Positions 53,410-61,368 of a DNA stretch of 64,000 bases are shown here, piece after piece. Made by a program: the position numbers and the translations under genes. Numbering within the stretch: position 1 is the first letter of the stretch; every line of letters begins with the position of its first letter. The notes beneath the pieces are model-generated. The model did not search any database, was not told the DNA's origin, and worked only from the letters and a program-made list of their open reading frames with translations. The stretch is taken from the NCBI GenBank assembly GCA_023701385.1, contig JAMPXC010000007.1, forward strand, positions 36,222-100,221, read 5' to 3'. This stretch comes from Pseudobdellovibrio sp. Its GTDB lineage: Bacteria; Bdellovibrionota; Bdellovibrionia; Bdellovibrionales; Bdellovibrionaceae.

Positions 53410-53978
53410 GCTTTCACCTGTCCTAAATCTTGTAAAAATCCAGATTCAGATTTTTTTGTGATCGCATCAGCAGAAGCCTTAATGCCTTGCTCAGTGATCG
53501 CCATAGATTGAGAAATAATTTTTTCGCGGATTTGCGATTTTGCTTTTAACACTTCGGCGTTGATAATTAGTGATGTGTCATCAACGATTTTTTTACCTTG
53601 CGCTTGAGAGTCGGCAACAATTTTTTCACCAGCAACGATAGCTTCTTTTTCTGCTTTAGCAACTGAAGCCGCTTCAGTTTTTTCAAGATCAGCTAAACGT
53701 GTTTTAATATCTTTTAATTCTGCTTCAGCTAATTTCAATGCGGCTTCAGTTTTTTTAGCCTCTTCTAAGAATTCAGCTTGGCGCGCTTGAAAAGCCGCAG
53801 GAATAGATTTTCTTAACATGAAAATCATAGCTGCTAAAAGAATACCGATGTTGATCGCTTGGTTGCGAATAGCTTCCCAAGGAATATGAGTTACATCGTG
53901 CTCGCCGCCACCTTCGCCACCAGAGGCAAAAACAACAACAGACAATACTAATGTTAATGCGAATACTAATGATTTCAT
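53406..53978 (-). CDS. atpF: ATP synthase b subunit with N-terminal signal-like extension
   Basis: 190-residue peripheral-stalk subunit b. It begins with a signal-peptide-like sequence (residues 1-18, MKSLVFALTLVLSVVVFA), then a short acidic/His segment and the membrane helix (about 41-58), followed by a long Ala/Lys/Glu coiled coil that reaches F1. An extra cleavable leader before the b-subunit anchor is found in some bacterial groups. The gene sits between atpF' (one-base gap) and atpH (four-base overlap). Two b-type genes suggest a heterodimeric stalk. Confidence 0.88.
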   Translation of the reverse strand: MKSLVFALTLVLSVVVFASGGEGGGEHDVTHIPWEAIRNQAINIGILLAAMIFMLRKSIPAAFQARQAEFLEEAKKTEAALKLAEAELKDIKTRLADLEKTEAASVAKAEKEAIVAGEKIVADSQAQGKKIVDDTSLIINAEVLKAKSQIREKIISQSMAITEQGIKASADAITKKSESGFLQDLGQVKA

Positions 53979-53979
53979 C

Positions 53980-54450
53980 TTATAACCCCTGCTCGAATTT
54001 AGTAGTTAGGGTTTGTGCGATGTCTTGAGAAATTTTTGCGATCTCTTGATCAGCCGCTTTCATTTGATCGTCGATATTTTTACGAGCTTTAGTGGCAGCT
54101 TCATCCGCTTGGATTTTTGCTTGAGCTAAAATGTCTGCAGATTTTTTTAACGCTTTATTTTTTTCTGCATCATAGATGTCGCGAATTTTATTATTCACTT
54201 CGCGCGCTTTCGTTTGATAAACCAACTGAAGATTTTTTGCTTCTGCTGCTGCGTCTTTTGCAACGGCGTCTGCACCTTTCGTTTTTTGAAAACGTTTGTC
54301 TGCAGCTTTGAAATAAGGATTATAAACAACCACCGTTAAAAACGAGATTGCTACAATAAAAATAACAAGCTGAAAGTACACCGTATAGTTGGCGTGAAGT
54401 TGAACCAAGATCTGCGTAACAATCTCGGCAATTTTCGAGAAAATTTCCAT
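53980..54450 (-). CDS. ATP synthase b' subunit
   Basis: 156-residue second b-type subunit, first gene of the operon. An N-terminal membrane helix (about residues 22-42) is followed by a long charged coiled coil (KNLQLVYQTKAREVNNKIRDI and similar). With the b gene downstream it makes a heterodimeric bb' stalk, as in photosynthetic and several other bacteria. The start follows AAAGGATAGCT. The genes for subunits a and c (atpB, atpE), which usually come before this gene, are absent. Confidence 0.88.
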   Translation of the reverse strand: MEIFSKIAEIVTQILVQLHANYTVYFQLVIFIVAISFLTVVVYNPYFKAADKRFQKTKGADAVAKDAAAEAKNLQLVYQTKAREVNNKIRDIYDAEKNKALKKSADILAQAKIQADEAATKARKNIDDQMKAADQEIAKISQDIAQTLTTKFEQGL

Positions 54451-54508
54451 AGCTATCCTTTTAATTTTGTCGAAGATAAATCTTCTTATTCTCTTAAGAA
54501 AACACCAT

Positions 54509-54538
54509 GGGATAGCATTGTATTGAATTTGAGGTCAA
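54509..54538 (-). promoter_or_regulatory. candidate promoter of the atp operon
   Basis: Leftward TTGACC (54533-54538), an 18-base spacer and TATCCC (54509-54514) lie about 60 bases before the b' start codon. The -35 element is good and the -10 is weak. It lies between the operon start and the terminator of the bactofilin operon. Confidence 0.4.
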
Positions 54539-54576
54539 GACCTAAGAGCCAGCTGGGTTTTTACGAAGCAAGTTGA

Positions 54577-54618
54577 AAATTAAATAGCTTCCGCTTTAAA
54601 AATTTGCAGGCGGAAGCT
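54577..54618 (-). terminator. terminator of the parA-parB-bactofilin operon
   Basis: Perfect 9-bp stem AGCTTCCGC/GCGGAAGCT (54586-54594 with 54610-54618) with a 15-base loop. Read leftward it is followed by ATTTAATTTT. It starts 21 bases after the bactofilin stop codon. Confidence 0.65.
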
Positions 54619-54638
54619 GTGGCAGAAATTTGGCAGAT

Positions 54639-54968
54639 TTAAGTTTTCGGAATGTAAGAAGCCCCTTCGAAAACTACGCCCTCTTCGATTTTAAGACTAG
54701 GCGCAGTCACGGTGCCTCTAAAATGAGCTGGTGGAAGCATAATCACTTTCGTGTGGGCCGTAATATTGCCTTCAAAAGTGCCTTTTACGGTAATGCTGCC
54801 AACTTCAACATCGGCCTTAACAAAGCCAGTTTCGGTGATAATTAATTCATCGCGAGAAAAAATTTCTCCGTTAAATTGACCAGAAATCTTAGCTGTACCG
54901 CTAAAAGACATACGCCCTTCAATGGCACAGCCCTCTTCAACAATAGCTGAAATCGAAAGTTGATCCAT
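54639..54968 (-). CDS. bactofilin (polymer-forming cytoskeletal protein)
   Basis: 109-residue bactofilin: the whole protein is a short right-handed beta-helix of repeated beta strands with periodic glycine and hydrophobic residues (ISGQFNGEIFSRDEL, VKADVEVGSITVKG, GNITAHTKVIM). The family self-assembles into filaments at the inner membrane, where it shapes cells or organises DNA segregation and stalks. Its start overlaps the parB stop by one base (TAATG), so it is translated with ParAB. In myxobacteria, bactofilins (BacNOP) encoded next to a ParAB-like system position the ParABS machinery; a similar link is likely here but not shown. Confidence 0.9.
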   Translation of the reverse strand: MDQLSISAIVEEGCAIEGRMSFSGTAKISGQFNGEIFSRDELIITETGFVKADVEVGSITVKGTFEGNITAHTKVIMLPPAHFRGTVTAPSLKIEEGVVFEGASYIPKT

Positions 54969-55993
54969 TATTCAGTTAATCTTTCGTAGATACTGTTAAG
55001 TTGTTCATCTGAGTAGAAATGAATTGTTAATTCACCCTTACCTTTTTTGTAAGAAATAGTAGTTTTTGTACCCAATGCTTTTTGCACTTGCGAAGCTAAC
55101 TGCTGCGCAAGTTTTTCTGGCATATCCATTTCTTTGATTTGCGATTCAGATGATTCATCTTTATATCCGCCAGATTTAACCATTTGTTCTAGCGCACGAA
55201 CTGATAAGTTCTTTGCTTGAACCGCTTTTGCTAAGCGCATTTGCTCAGGTTTTCCCTCGACAGAAAGGATAACCTTCGCATGACCCACAGATAACTGCTT
55301 ATCTGCAATCATGTTTTTAATTTCAAACGGTAATACTAATAAACGAACAGCATTCGCCACAGAAGAACGCTCTTTACCTACCTTTTCAGCCACTTGCTGT
55401 TGAGATAAATTAAACTCTTCCATTAAGCGCTGATAGCTTTCAGCCTCTTCGATAGGATCTAAATCTTCACGCTGAATATTTTCAATTAAGGCCAACTGAA
55501 GCGCATCTTGATCAGAAAAAGTTTTAATTAAAGCAGGGATTTCATGTAAACCCGCTAGTTGTGAAGCTCTCCAGCGACGTTCACCGGCTACGATTTCAAA
55601 ACCACCGGCTTGGCGTTTACGAACTACGATTGGCTGTAAAATACCGTTCTCTTTAATAGATTGAGCTAGTTCGTTTAGGGCTTCTTTTTCAAACTTTTTA
55701 CGCGGTTGAAATTGGCCAGGAACTAGTTTATCTACGGCGATTTGCCATACTCTTTTATCTTCATCGATTTTTTGTTCAACAATCTTCTCAACGATTTTTT
55801 CGACAACTTTTTCAACCACTACTGGCTTAGTTTCTTGCGTAATCACAGACTTTGGTTGAGTGGTCGCGGCCACTGGAGCCGCTGGTTTTGCCGGAGTCGC
55901 CGACGGTTCGTCAAAAACTGAAGCTCCCCCTAAAAGAGCGCCAACTCCACGACCTAGACGTTTTTTGTTTGAATTTTCTGTAGAATTTTCCAT
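54968..55993 (-). CDS. parB: chromosome partitioning protein ParB
   Basis: 341-residue ParB, a CTP-dependent clamp that loads at parS and spreads on DNA. It has an N-terminal tail beginning KKRLGRGVGALLGG (the ParA-stimulating basic motif), a linker rich in Ala/Pro/Val/Lys with coiled-coil-like VEKVVEKIVEK repeats (about residues 55-80), the CTP-binding core with GERRWRAS, an HTH (LSQQQVAEKVGKERSSVANAVRLL, key part AEKVGKERSSV) and a C-terminal dimer domain. It lies three bases after parA. Three parS sites lie within 1 kb. Confidence 0.96.
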   Translation of the reverse strand: MENSTENSNKKRLGRGVGALLGGASVFDEPSATPAKPAAPVAATTQPKSVITQETKPVVVEKVVEKIVEKIVEQKIDEDKRVWQIAVDKLVPGQFQPRKKFEKEALNELAQSIKENGILQPIVVRKRQAGGFEIVAGERRWRASQLAGLHEIPALIKTFSDQDALQLALIENIQREDLDPIEEAESYQRLMEEFNLSQQQVAEKVGKERSSVANAVRLLVLPFEIKNMIADKQLSVGHAKVILSVEGKPEQMRLAKAVQAKNLSVRALEQMVKSGGYKDESSESQIKEMDMPEKLAQQLASQVQKALGTKTTISYKKGKGELTIHFYSDEQLNSIYERLTE

Positions 55994-55996
55994 ATG

Positions 55997-56806
55997 TTAG
56001 ATCTCTTGATTTTGAACGTTGTTTTGTTCTAAAACTTCAGTTTTACGCTTAGCTACGATTTCTTTACCTAATTCTAAGTACATTAGGGCACCAATACTTC
56101 TTGGATCGTACCCGAAAATAGAGACTCCATGGCTCGGAGCTTCTGAAAGACGAACGTTGCGCGGAATGATCACGCCGAAGACTTTGTCTTTAAAATGTGT
56201 TTTAATCTCTTCAACCACCTGATGGCTTAAGTTATTGCGCTTATCAAACATAGTTAAAAGAATGCCTTCGATATGTAAGTTTGGATTGATTCCTTTTTTA
56301 ACTAGGCCCGCGGTATTTAATAGTTGAGAAAGGCCCTCTAAAGCATAGTACTCACATTGTAATGGCACTAAAAAGCTATTAGCGGCTGCTAAAGAGTTTA
56401 GAGTGAGTAGTCCAAGCGATGGTGGACAGTCAATTAATACGTAGTCATAAAGGCCAGCTACCGTTTGGATAGCCTGTTTTAGGCGAAATTCACGCTGTGG
56501 CATATCCACAAGCTCAATTTCAGCACCCACTAAGTCAGGATTCGCCGTAGCGATGTATAAATTGTCGTGATTTGCGCGAAAAGCCACTTCTTGAAGAGTA
56601 TTTTCGCCAATTAGAACATGGTAGATATTCTTTTCTTCGGTCTCGTGCTTCTTAATGCCTAATCCACTCGACGCATTTCCTTGCGGATCCATGTCGATAA
56701 CTAATACTTTTTTGCCCAATTGAGCTAAAGCAGACGATAAATTCACTGTAGTAGTGGTTTTTCCCACTCCACCCTTTTGATTGGCTACGCAAATGACCTT
56801 AACCAT
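55997..56806 (-). CDS. parA: chromosome partitioning ATPase ParA (Soj-like)
   Basis: 269-residue ParA/Soj ATPase of the deviant Walker A type (KGGVGKTTTTVNL; DMDPQGNASSGLG; YVLIDCPPSLGLLT). It binds DNA non-specifically and moves ParB-parS complexes away from each other during segregation. It lacks the N-terminal HTH of plasmid ParA proteins, as expected for chromosomal ParA. The start follows AGGAG, and a parS site lies about 30 bases upstream, so ParB binding could repress the operon. parB and the bactofilin gene follow. rsmG, common upstream of parA, is absent. Confidence 0.96.
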   Translation of the reverse strand: MVKVICVANQKGGVGKTTTTVNLSSALAQLGKKVLVIDMDPQGNASSGLGIKKHETEEKNIYHVLIGENTLQEVAFRANHDNLYIATANPDLVGAEIELVDMPQREFRLKQAIQTVAGLYDYVLIDCPPSLGLLTLNSLAAANSFLVPLQCEYYALEGLSQLLNTAGLVKKGINPNLHIEGILLTMFDKRNNLSHQVVEEIKTHFKDKVFGVIIPRNVRLSEAPSHGVSIFGYDPRSIGALMYLELGKEIVAKRKTEVLEQNNVQNQEI

Positions 56807-56835
56807 GATGTATTCTCCTAGTGTTCTACCTAAAA

Positions 56836-56851
56836 TGTTCCACGTGGAACG
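56836..56851. other. parS site 1, upstream of parA
   Basis: TGTTCCACGTGGAACG matches the palindromic parS consensus in 15 of 16 positions (last base G instead of A). It lies 30 bases before the parA start codon, between parA and the divergent lipoprotein gene. Confidence 0.88.
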
Positions 56852-56932
56852 CGGGTGAACAATGTGAATATCCTGTTCCCCCTGGTTATTCTTTTCAAGA
56901 AAATACTTTAGTGCCGCACTATTTAATCCGAT

Positions 56933-56948
56933 TGTTCTACGTGGAACA
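56933..56948. other. parS site 2, touching the lipoprotein start
   Basis: TGTTCTACGTGGAACA has one change from the perfect palindrome (T for C at position 6). It ends one base before the ATG at 56950, so it occupies the place of that gene's ribosome binding site. Confidence 0.85.
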
Positions 56949-56949
56949 T

Positions 56950-57507
56950 ATGCAAAACCTGACCAAACTTCTCTTTTTTACGCTTTTTTCGCTGGTTTTA
57001 ATCGGCTGTACTAAGCGCGACCCGCATCCAGAGAATAAAGATCCGGTTTATGCCCAACTGCAAACAGATCTTGGTGCCGCGAAAGCTGCGCTCGCACTTG
57101 TGACTGATTCGGTAAATTCCAGTAAGGCAGACCTTGAAACGGCTGTTCCACAGTCCGGCGAATTCGCTGTTTTTCAAAAGCGCGTGAACGATGCTTTGGG
57201 CGCGCAAGTTTATGCCTCCCAACAAGTGCGAATGTATGAAGTTCGCATTGAAGAAAGAAAGCTCTATGTTGAGCGCCGCTATTTGGAAAGTCTCACGCCC
57301 AATGGCAGAAGGTGGCCGGAAGAGGGCGAGGCAGAAGCTGAGCTTCAAAAGCTTCAGCTTTTTCGCGAAAAAAACGCGCGTGTGCGCGACACTCTTAAGA
57401 AAGATGAATCTAAAGATGTTCCACGTGGAACAGCCGAAGGAAAACCTACTGAAGGCAAAAGCTCCGGTGGCGAACATGGTGAAAAGCCGGCCGCAAGTTC
57501 TCATTAG
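56950..57507 (+). CDS. lipoprotein of unknown function in the par locus
   Basis: 185-residue lipoprotein: signal peptide with lipobox LIGC (C20), then a helical Ala/Glu-rich region likely to be coiled coil (about residues 30-140), and a Gly/Lys/Glu/Ser-rich low-complexity tail. No family is recognised. I chose ATG 56950, which puts the signal peptide at the front; the longer frame from 56821 would run through two parS sites and has no signal. The ribosome binding site is poor and overlaps parS site 2 (GGAA at 56943). A perfect parS lies within the coding sequence at codons for DVPRGT. It occupies the place where rsmG is often found between parA and mnmG. Confidence 0.72.
   Translation: MQNLTKLLFFTLFSLVLIGCTKRDPHPENKDPVYAQLQTDLGAAKAALALVTDSVNSSKADLETAVPQSGEFAVFQKRVNDALGAQVYASQQVRMYEVRIEERKLYVERRYLESLTPNGRRWPEEGEAEAELQKLQLFREKNARVRDTLKKDESKDVPRGTAEGKPTEGKSSGGEHGEKPAASSH
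57417..57432. other. parS site 3, perfect, inside the lipoprotein coding sequence
   Basis: TGTTCCACGTGGAACA is a perfect 16-bp palindrome and the best of the three parS sites. It is translated as part of VPRGT in the lipoprotein tail, a low-complexity region where the sequence is free to carry a DNA signal. Confidence 0.93.
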
Positions 57508-58047
57508 TTTTTTGGTTTGAAAAAACTCTCGCGATATTTTTGCTGCTAGAACTTTTTGTCATTTCTGATTCTTTTTATTTTTTATTAAAAACGGCTCGTC
57601 TCGGTGTTCGGTCGCAAACTTCCGTGACCCCAAAGTACCGAGCTTTGAAAAAATTAAAGAGCGCGAGCTTGTGAAAAACAAATTTTATGGGCCGCCGATT
57701 TTTTGAAAAAACTGATCCTATTAGAGAATTTCTTTTCGAAAAATGTCTGCTGTGAAAATCTAAAAATTCTGTTTTGGTTTGTAAGAGTAAATTTATGAAA
57801 CTATTCAGGACCAAGGTCGTGGTTATTTCTGTATTTCTTGAGGCAATAGTGGCCCAAAAAAACAAAACAGATTTGCATAATTTGAACGGTAACATTTTGT
57901 TATTATTATATTTTATATAAACCAGTGTGCTATTTTGACGTTTTAACGCCGCTTAAACTAATCTTAGAAAAAACCAGTTAACTTCTTAGGCGACGGCGAT
58001 TTTTCTCTTCGTTTCAATCACATTGACGACAAGAAGACCTACAGAAA
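57508..58047. other. 540-base region without a recognised gene between the lipoprotein and mnmG
   Basis: AT-rich stretch with stops in all frames or only poor open frames; the 106-codon frame on the minus strand at 57575-57895 has no ribosome binding site and an unlikely composition. No rsmG motif, DnaA box (TTATNCACA) or tRNA is seen. A promoter-like pair TTGAAC-N17-ATTATA (57882-57910) could drive a rightward transcript antisense to the end of mnmG. A small RNA or replication-related site cannot be excluded. Confidence 0.4.
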
Positions 58048-59916
58048 CTATGCTAATTTGTGACCTTTTAAGTAGATCATAATCGCTTGAATTGCCGATG
58101 GGTTAACACCAGAAATTCTTTGCGCTTGGCCTAGAGTTCTCGGTTTTACTTTGTTCAGCTTATCAACTTCTTCATTCGATAAACCTTTAACTGACGAGAA
58201 AACTAGTTCTTGTGGAATTTCTAACATCTCTAATTTTTTAGATTGCTCGATGATTTCATACTGTTTCTTTACATAACCCGAATATTTAACTTCGATTTCT
58301 ACCGCTTCAGTGACTACTTCATTTGGTGAAAACTGGAAGTCTAGTTTTTCTAACTGCGGAAAGCCGATCTCTGGGCGACGTAAGAACTCTTCCATAGTTA
58401 CTGGTTTAACTAAGGGTTTACTTCCCATTTTAGAAATCACATCGTTAACAGCTTTTTTCGGGTAAAGAACTGTAGATTGTAATTGTCCTAGTAAAATCGT
58501 GCGCTCATCTTTGATCGACATGAGCTGATTTAGCTCTTTTTCAGAAACTAAGCCTATTTTTTTAGAAATTTCAGCTAAACGATCAATTGAGTTGTCTTCG
58601 CGAAGCACAAGTCTATGTTCCGCGCGTGATGTAAACATACGGTATGGTTCGCGAGTGCCTTTTGTCACTAAATCATCAATAAGTACACCGGCATAAGCCT
58701 CTGAACGAGATAAAATAAACTCTTCTTTTTCTAATAAACTATGCGAAGCATTCACGCCTGCAATAAAACCTTGCGCGGCCGCTTCTTCGTAACCAGAAGT
58801 ACCGTTAATTTGCCCTGCTAAAAATAGATTTTTAATCGGGCGAGTTTCAAGACGGTGATGAATTTGTGTGGGCTCGATAAAATCGTACTCTACGGCATAA
58901 CCATAGCGAACGATTTTTACGTTTTCTAAGCCTGGAATGGTTTTTAAAAACTGATCTTGTACATCTGCAGGAAGTGAAGTCGAAATACCCTGAAGATAAA
59001 TCAAATCACTTGTTAAACTTTCTGGTTCTAAGAAAGTTTGGTGTGTTGGTTTTTCCCAGAAGCGAGTCACTTTATCTTCGATCGAAGGACAGTAGCGCGG
59101 GCCAACACCCTCGATAATTCCGCAGTACATTGGTGATTTATCTAAGTTGTTACGGATGATTTCGTGAGTTTGTTCTGTCGTGTGCGAAAGATAACAAAGC
59201 ACCTGCGGAAGATAAAATTCGCGTTTTGATTTAAAGCTAAAAGGGTAAAACTTTGGATCACCCGCTTGCGGAACAGTTTTACTCCAATCAATACTATCTT
59301 TGTGTAAACGTGCTGGTGTTCCCGTTTTTAAACGTTGAACAGTAAAGCCGAATTCACGCAATTGATCAGACAAACCAATACAAGCCGCGTCACCAACGCG
59401 TCCACCAGGGGTTTGCTCTAAACCAATATGCATAACACCATTTAAGAAAGTTCCCGCCGTGATAATCACGCGGTCAGAAAAAATGTGTGAACCATCTTGT
59501 AATTCAACACCACGGCACTCGTTACCCTCTAAGATTAAGCGTTTAACTTCACCTTGAATAACTTCTAGATTTTCTTGATTGTATAAAGCGTTGGTCTGAA
59601 TTTGTGAGTAGATTTTTTTATCATTCTGCGTGCGAGTTCCACGAACTGCTGGGCCTTTTGAAGCGTTCAATCTTTTAAACTGAATACAAGATTCATCGGC
59701 AGCCACACCCATTTGTCCACCAAGAACATCGATCTCGCGCACCATGTGGCCTTTAGCTAAACCGCCGATAGAAGGATTACAAGACATGTAGCCAATACGA
59801 TCGGTATTAGTTGTTACCATCAGAGTTTTTAACCCTAACTTTGCAGGCACAAGACAAGCTTCAATTCCTGCGTGACCGGCTCCAACTACAATGACTTGAT
59901 ACGAACTAGATTTCAT
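58048..59916 (-). CDS. mnmG: tRNA uridine 5-carboxymethylaminomethyl modification enzyme MnmG (GidA)
   Basis: 622-residue FAD-dependent enzyme that, with MnmE, modifies U34 of several tRNAs. The FAD loop is VVGAGHAGIEACLVPAKLGL at the N-terminus (GAGHAG), followed by the family motifs MSCNPSIGGLAKGH and TGTPARL. The C-terminal helical MnmE/tRNA-binding part ends in KGHKLA. I chose ATG 59916, five bases after AAGGG; a GTG two codons earlier is too close. It is the last gene of the origin-side operon, 50 bases after mnmE. Confidence 0.96.
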   Translation of the reverse strand: MKSSSYQVIVVGAGHAGIEACLVPAKLGLKTLMVTTNTDRIGYMSCNPSIGGLAKGHMVREIDVLGGQMGVAADESCIQFKRLNASKGPAVRGTRTQNDKKIYSQIQTNALYNQENLEVIQGEVKRLILEGNECRGVELQDGSHIFSDRVIITAGTFLNGVMHIGLEQTPGGRVGDAACIGLSDQLREFGFTVQRLKTGTPARLHKDSIDWSKTVPQAGDPKFYPFSFKSKREFYLPQVLCYLSHTTEQTHEIIRNNLDKSPMYCGIIEGVGPRYCPSIEDKVTRFWEKPTHQTFLEPESLTSDLIYLQGISTSLPADVQDQFLKTIPGLENVKIVRYGYAVEYDFIEPTQIHHRLETRPIKNLFLAGQINGTSGYEEAAAQGFIAGVNASHSLLEKEEFILSRSEAYAGVLIDDLVTKGTREPYRMFTSRAEHRLVLREDNSIDRLAEISKKIGLVSEKELNQLMSIKDERTILLGQLQSTVLYPKKAVNDVISKMGSKPLVKPVTMEEFLRRPEIGFPQLEKLDFQFSPNEVVTEAVEIEVKYSGYVKKQYEIIEQSKKLEMLEIPQELVFSSVKGLSNEEVDKLNKVKPRTLGQAQRISGVNPSAIQAIMIYLKGHKLA

Positions 59917-59966
59917 GAACACCCTTAAGCTAAAACTGCTTAGGGAGAATTAAAAACTTTTACGCT

Positions 59967-61364
59967 TTATTTTCCTAAACAGAACTCTTTAAAAACACGA
60001 TCCATAATTTGATCGTCAAAATATCTTCCTAAGATTTTTTGTAGCGCTAGTAATGAGTTCTTCAATGTTTGCGCGACGAACTCGCTTCCCATTTGGTTTT
60101 CTAATTCACCGATTGATTGTTCAATCAGGTGCATAGCCGCATTGGAAAGTTCAAACTGTCTGGCTGATGAAATGACTGATTCATCGCTAAACTTCTCTGA
60201 CCCCATGATAGTGCTTACCCGATGTAATATCGTATCGCGGGCCTTAACATCAAGGGCTGATACCGGAAGGATATCGATAACCCTAGGGCCGCCGCCTAAA
60301 TCCTGTAATTTTTGCGCTATTTTTTCGGGCTTCTCAGAATTGGCTTTATCAGCTTTATTCGCTAGGACTAGGGTGTTTCCCTTCACCATGCGAAAACGCT
60401 CAAGATCGCCCTGCTGGAGGCCTAAGCTGCTATCAAACACAAAAAGCGTAAGATCTCCGCTTTCGATCTCTTTTAAGGACCTTTGCACCCCGATATTTTC
60501 AACCACATCGGTTGTTTCACGAAGACCGGCCGTATCCGAGATATTAAATTTAATACCGTTAAAAAAAGTAGATCCTTCAACCACATCACGAGTTGTTCCG
60601 GCGATATCAGTCACGATCGCTTTTTCATCTAACACTAAATTATTAAGTAAACTTGATTTACCTACGTTTGGCAGACCTGCGAGAACTAGCTTAATACCAT
60701 CTTTTAAAATTTTACCCTGGCTGTAAGAGTTTGTTAAAACTTCCAACTCTGCCTTAAGTTCTTTTAACTTTTGAATAAGCACTCGGGGGTCTACCACATC
60801 AATACCTTCAGTTGAAAAATCAATTGAAGCCTCGATGTGTGCTAAGCACCAAGTAAGTTTATCTTCTAGCGATTGAAATTTTTCTGAAACTTTACCTTCA
60901 AGCTGACGCAGCGACATTTTCAGTGCGCTGTCAGATTGTGATTCAATCACTGAAAGTACAGCTTCAGCCTGCACTAGATCTAGTCGGTCATTCATAAACG
61001 CGCGGTAAGTAAATTCACCCTTTTCCGCTGTTACAGCACCGTATTCAACTAACGCTTCTAAAAGTTTTTTTGTGATATGTGGAGAACCATGTGAAGAAAT
61101 CTCGATCGTCTCTTCACCGGTATAAGATTTTCCCTGATCAAAGGCTGTTACAACAACTTGATCAATCACTTCATTTTTTAAATTAGAAAATTTTGCGAGA
61201 TAAACCCTGTGCGATTCAAGTTTTTTCTTTGATAAGCTCTTACACGCTTTTTGAATAATTTTGTAAGAGTCGGGGCCACTTAGTCTAATAACTGAAATGG
61301 CCGCAGTTCCCGTCGCCGATGCTAATGCACAAATCGTCTTTGTTTCGCGACTAGCATCGAACAT
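59967..61364 (-). CDS. mnmE: tRNA modification GTPase MnmE
   Basis: 465-residue GTPase, partner of MnmG. It has the N-terminal tetrahydrofolate-binding domain (ASATGTAAISVIRLSG), a helical domain split around the G-domain, Walker A GLPNVGKSSL, G2/G3 motifs (TDIAGTTRD, DTAGLRE) and the C-terminal cysteine motif FCLGK that ends the protein. All are standard. It lies four bases after the jag gene, so they are co-transcribed. Confidence 0.96.
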   Translation of the reverse strand: MFDASRETKTICALASATGTAAISVIRLSGPDSYKIIQKACKSLSKKKLESHRVYLAKFSNLKNEVIDQVVVTAFDQGKSYTGEETIEISSHGSPHITKKLLEALVEYGAVTAEKGEFTYRAFMNDRLDLVQAEAVLSVIESQSDSALKMSLRQLEGKVSEKFQSLEDKLTWCLAHIEASIDFSTEGIDVVDPRVLIQKLKELKAELEVLTNSYSQGKILKDGIKLVLAGLPNVGKSSLLNNLVLDEKAIVTDIAGTTRDVVEGSTFFNGIKFNISDTAGLRETTDVVENIGVQRSLKEIESGDLTLFVFDSSLGLQQGDLERFRMVKGNTLVLANKADKANSEKPEKIAQKLQDLGGGPRVIDILPVSALDVKARDTILHRVSTIMGSEKFSDESVISSARQFELSNAAMHLIEQSIGELENQMGSEFVAQTLKNSLLALQKILGRYFDDQIMDRVFKEFCLGK

Positions 61365-61368
61365 TTAA

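Noticed and set aside
56821..56949. N-terminal extension of the par-locus lipoprotein from ATG 56821
   Set aside because: It would run through two parS sites and bury the signal peptide, so translation from ATG 56950 is far more likely.
57575..57895. 106-codon minus-strand frame in the gap between the lipoprotein gene and mnmG
   Set aside because: No ribosome binding site, unusual Phe/Arg/Ser-rich composition and no relation to RsmG, which would be the expected gene.
57508..58047. Possible replication origin in the AT-rich gap
   Set aside because: No DnaA boxes or repeated elements were seen, and the rnpA end suggests that the origin lies beyond the right edge.
60142..60726. 194-codon plus-strand frame inside mnmE
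   Set aside because: It is antisense to the GTPase motifs and Ser/Arg/Pro-rich without a family pattern.
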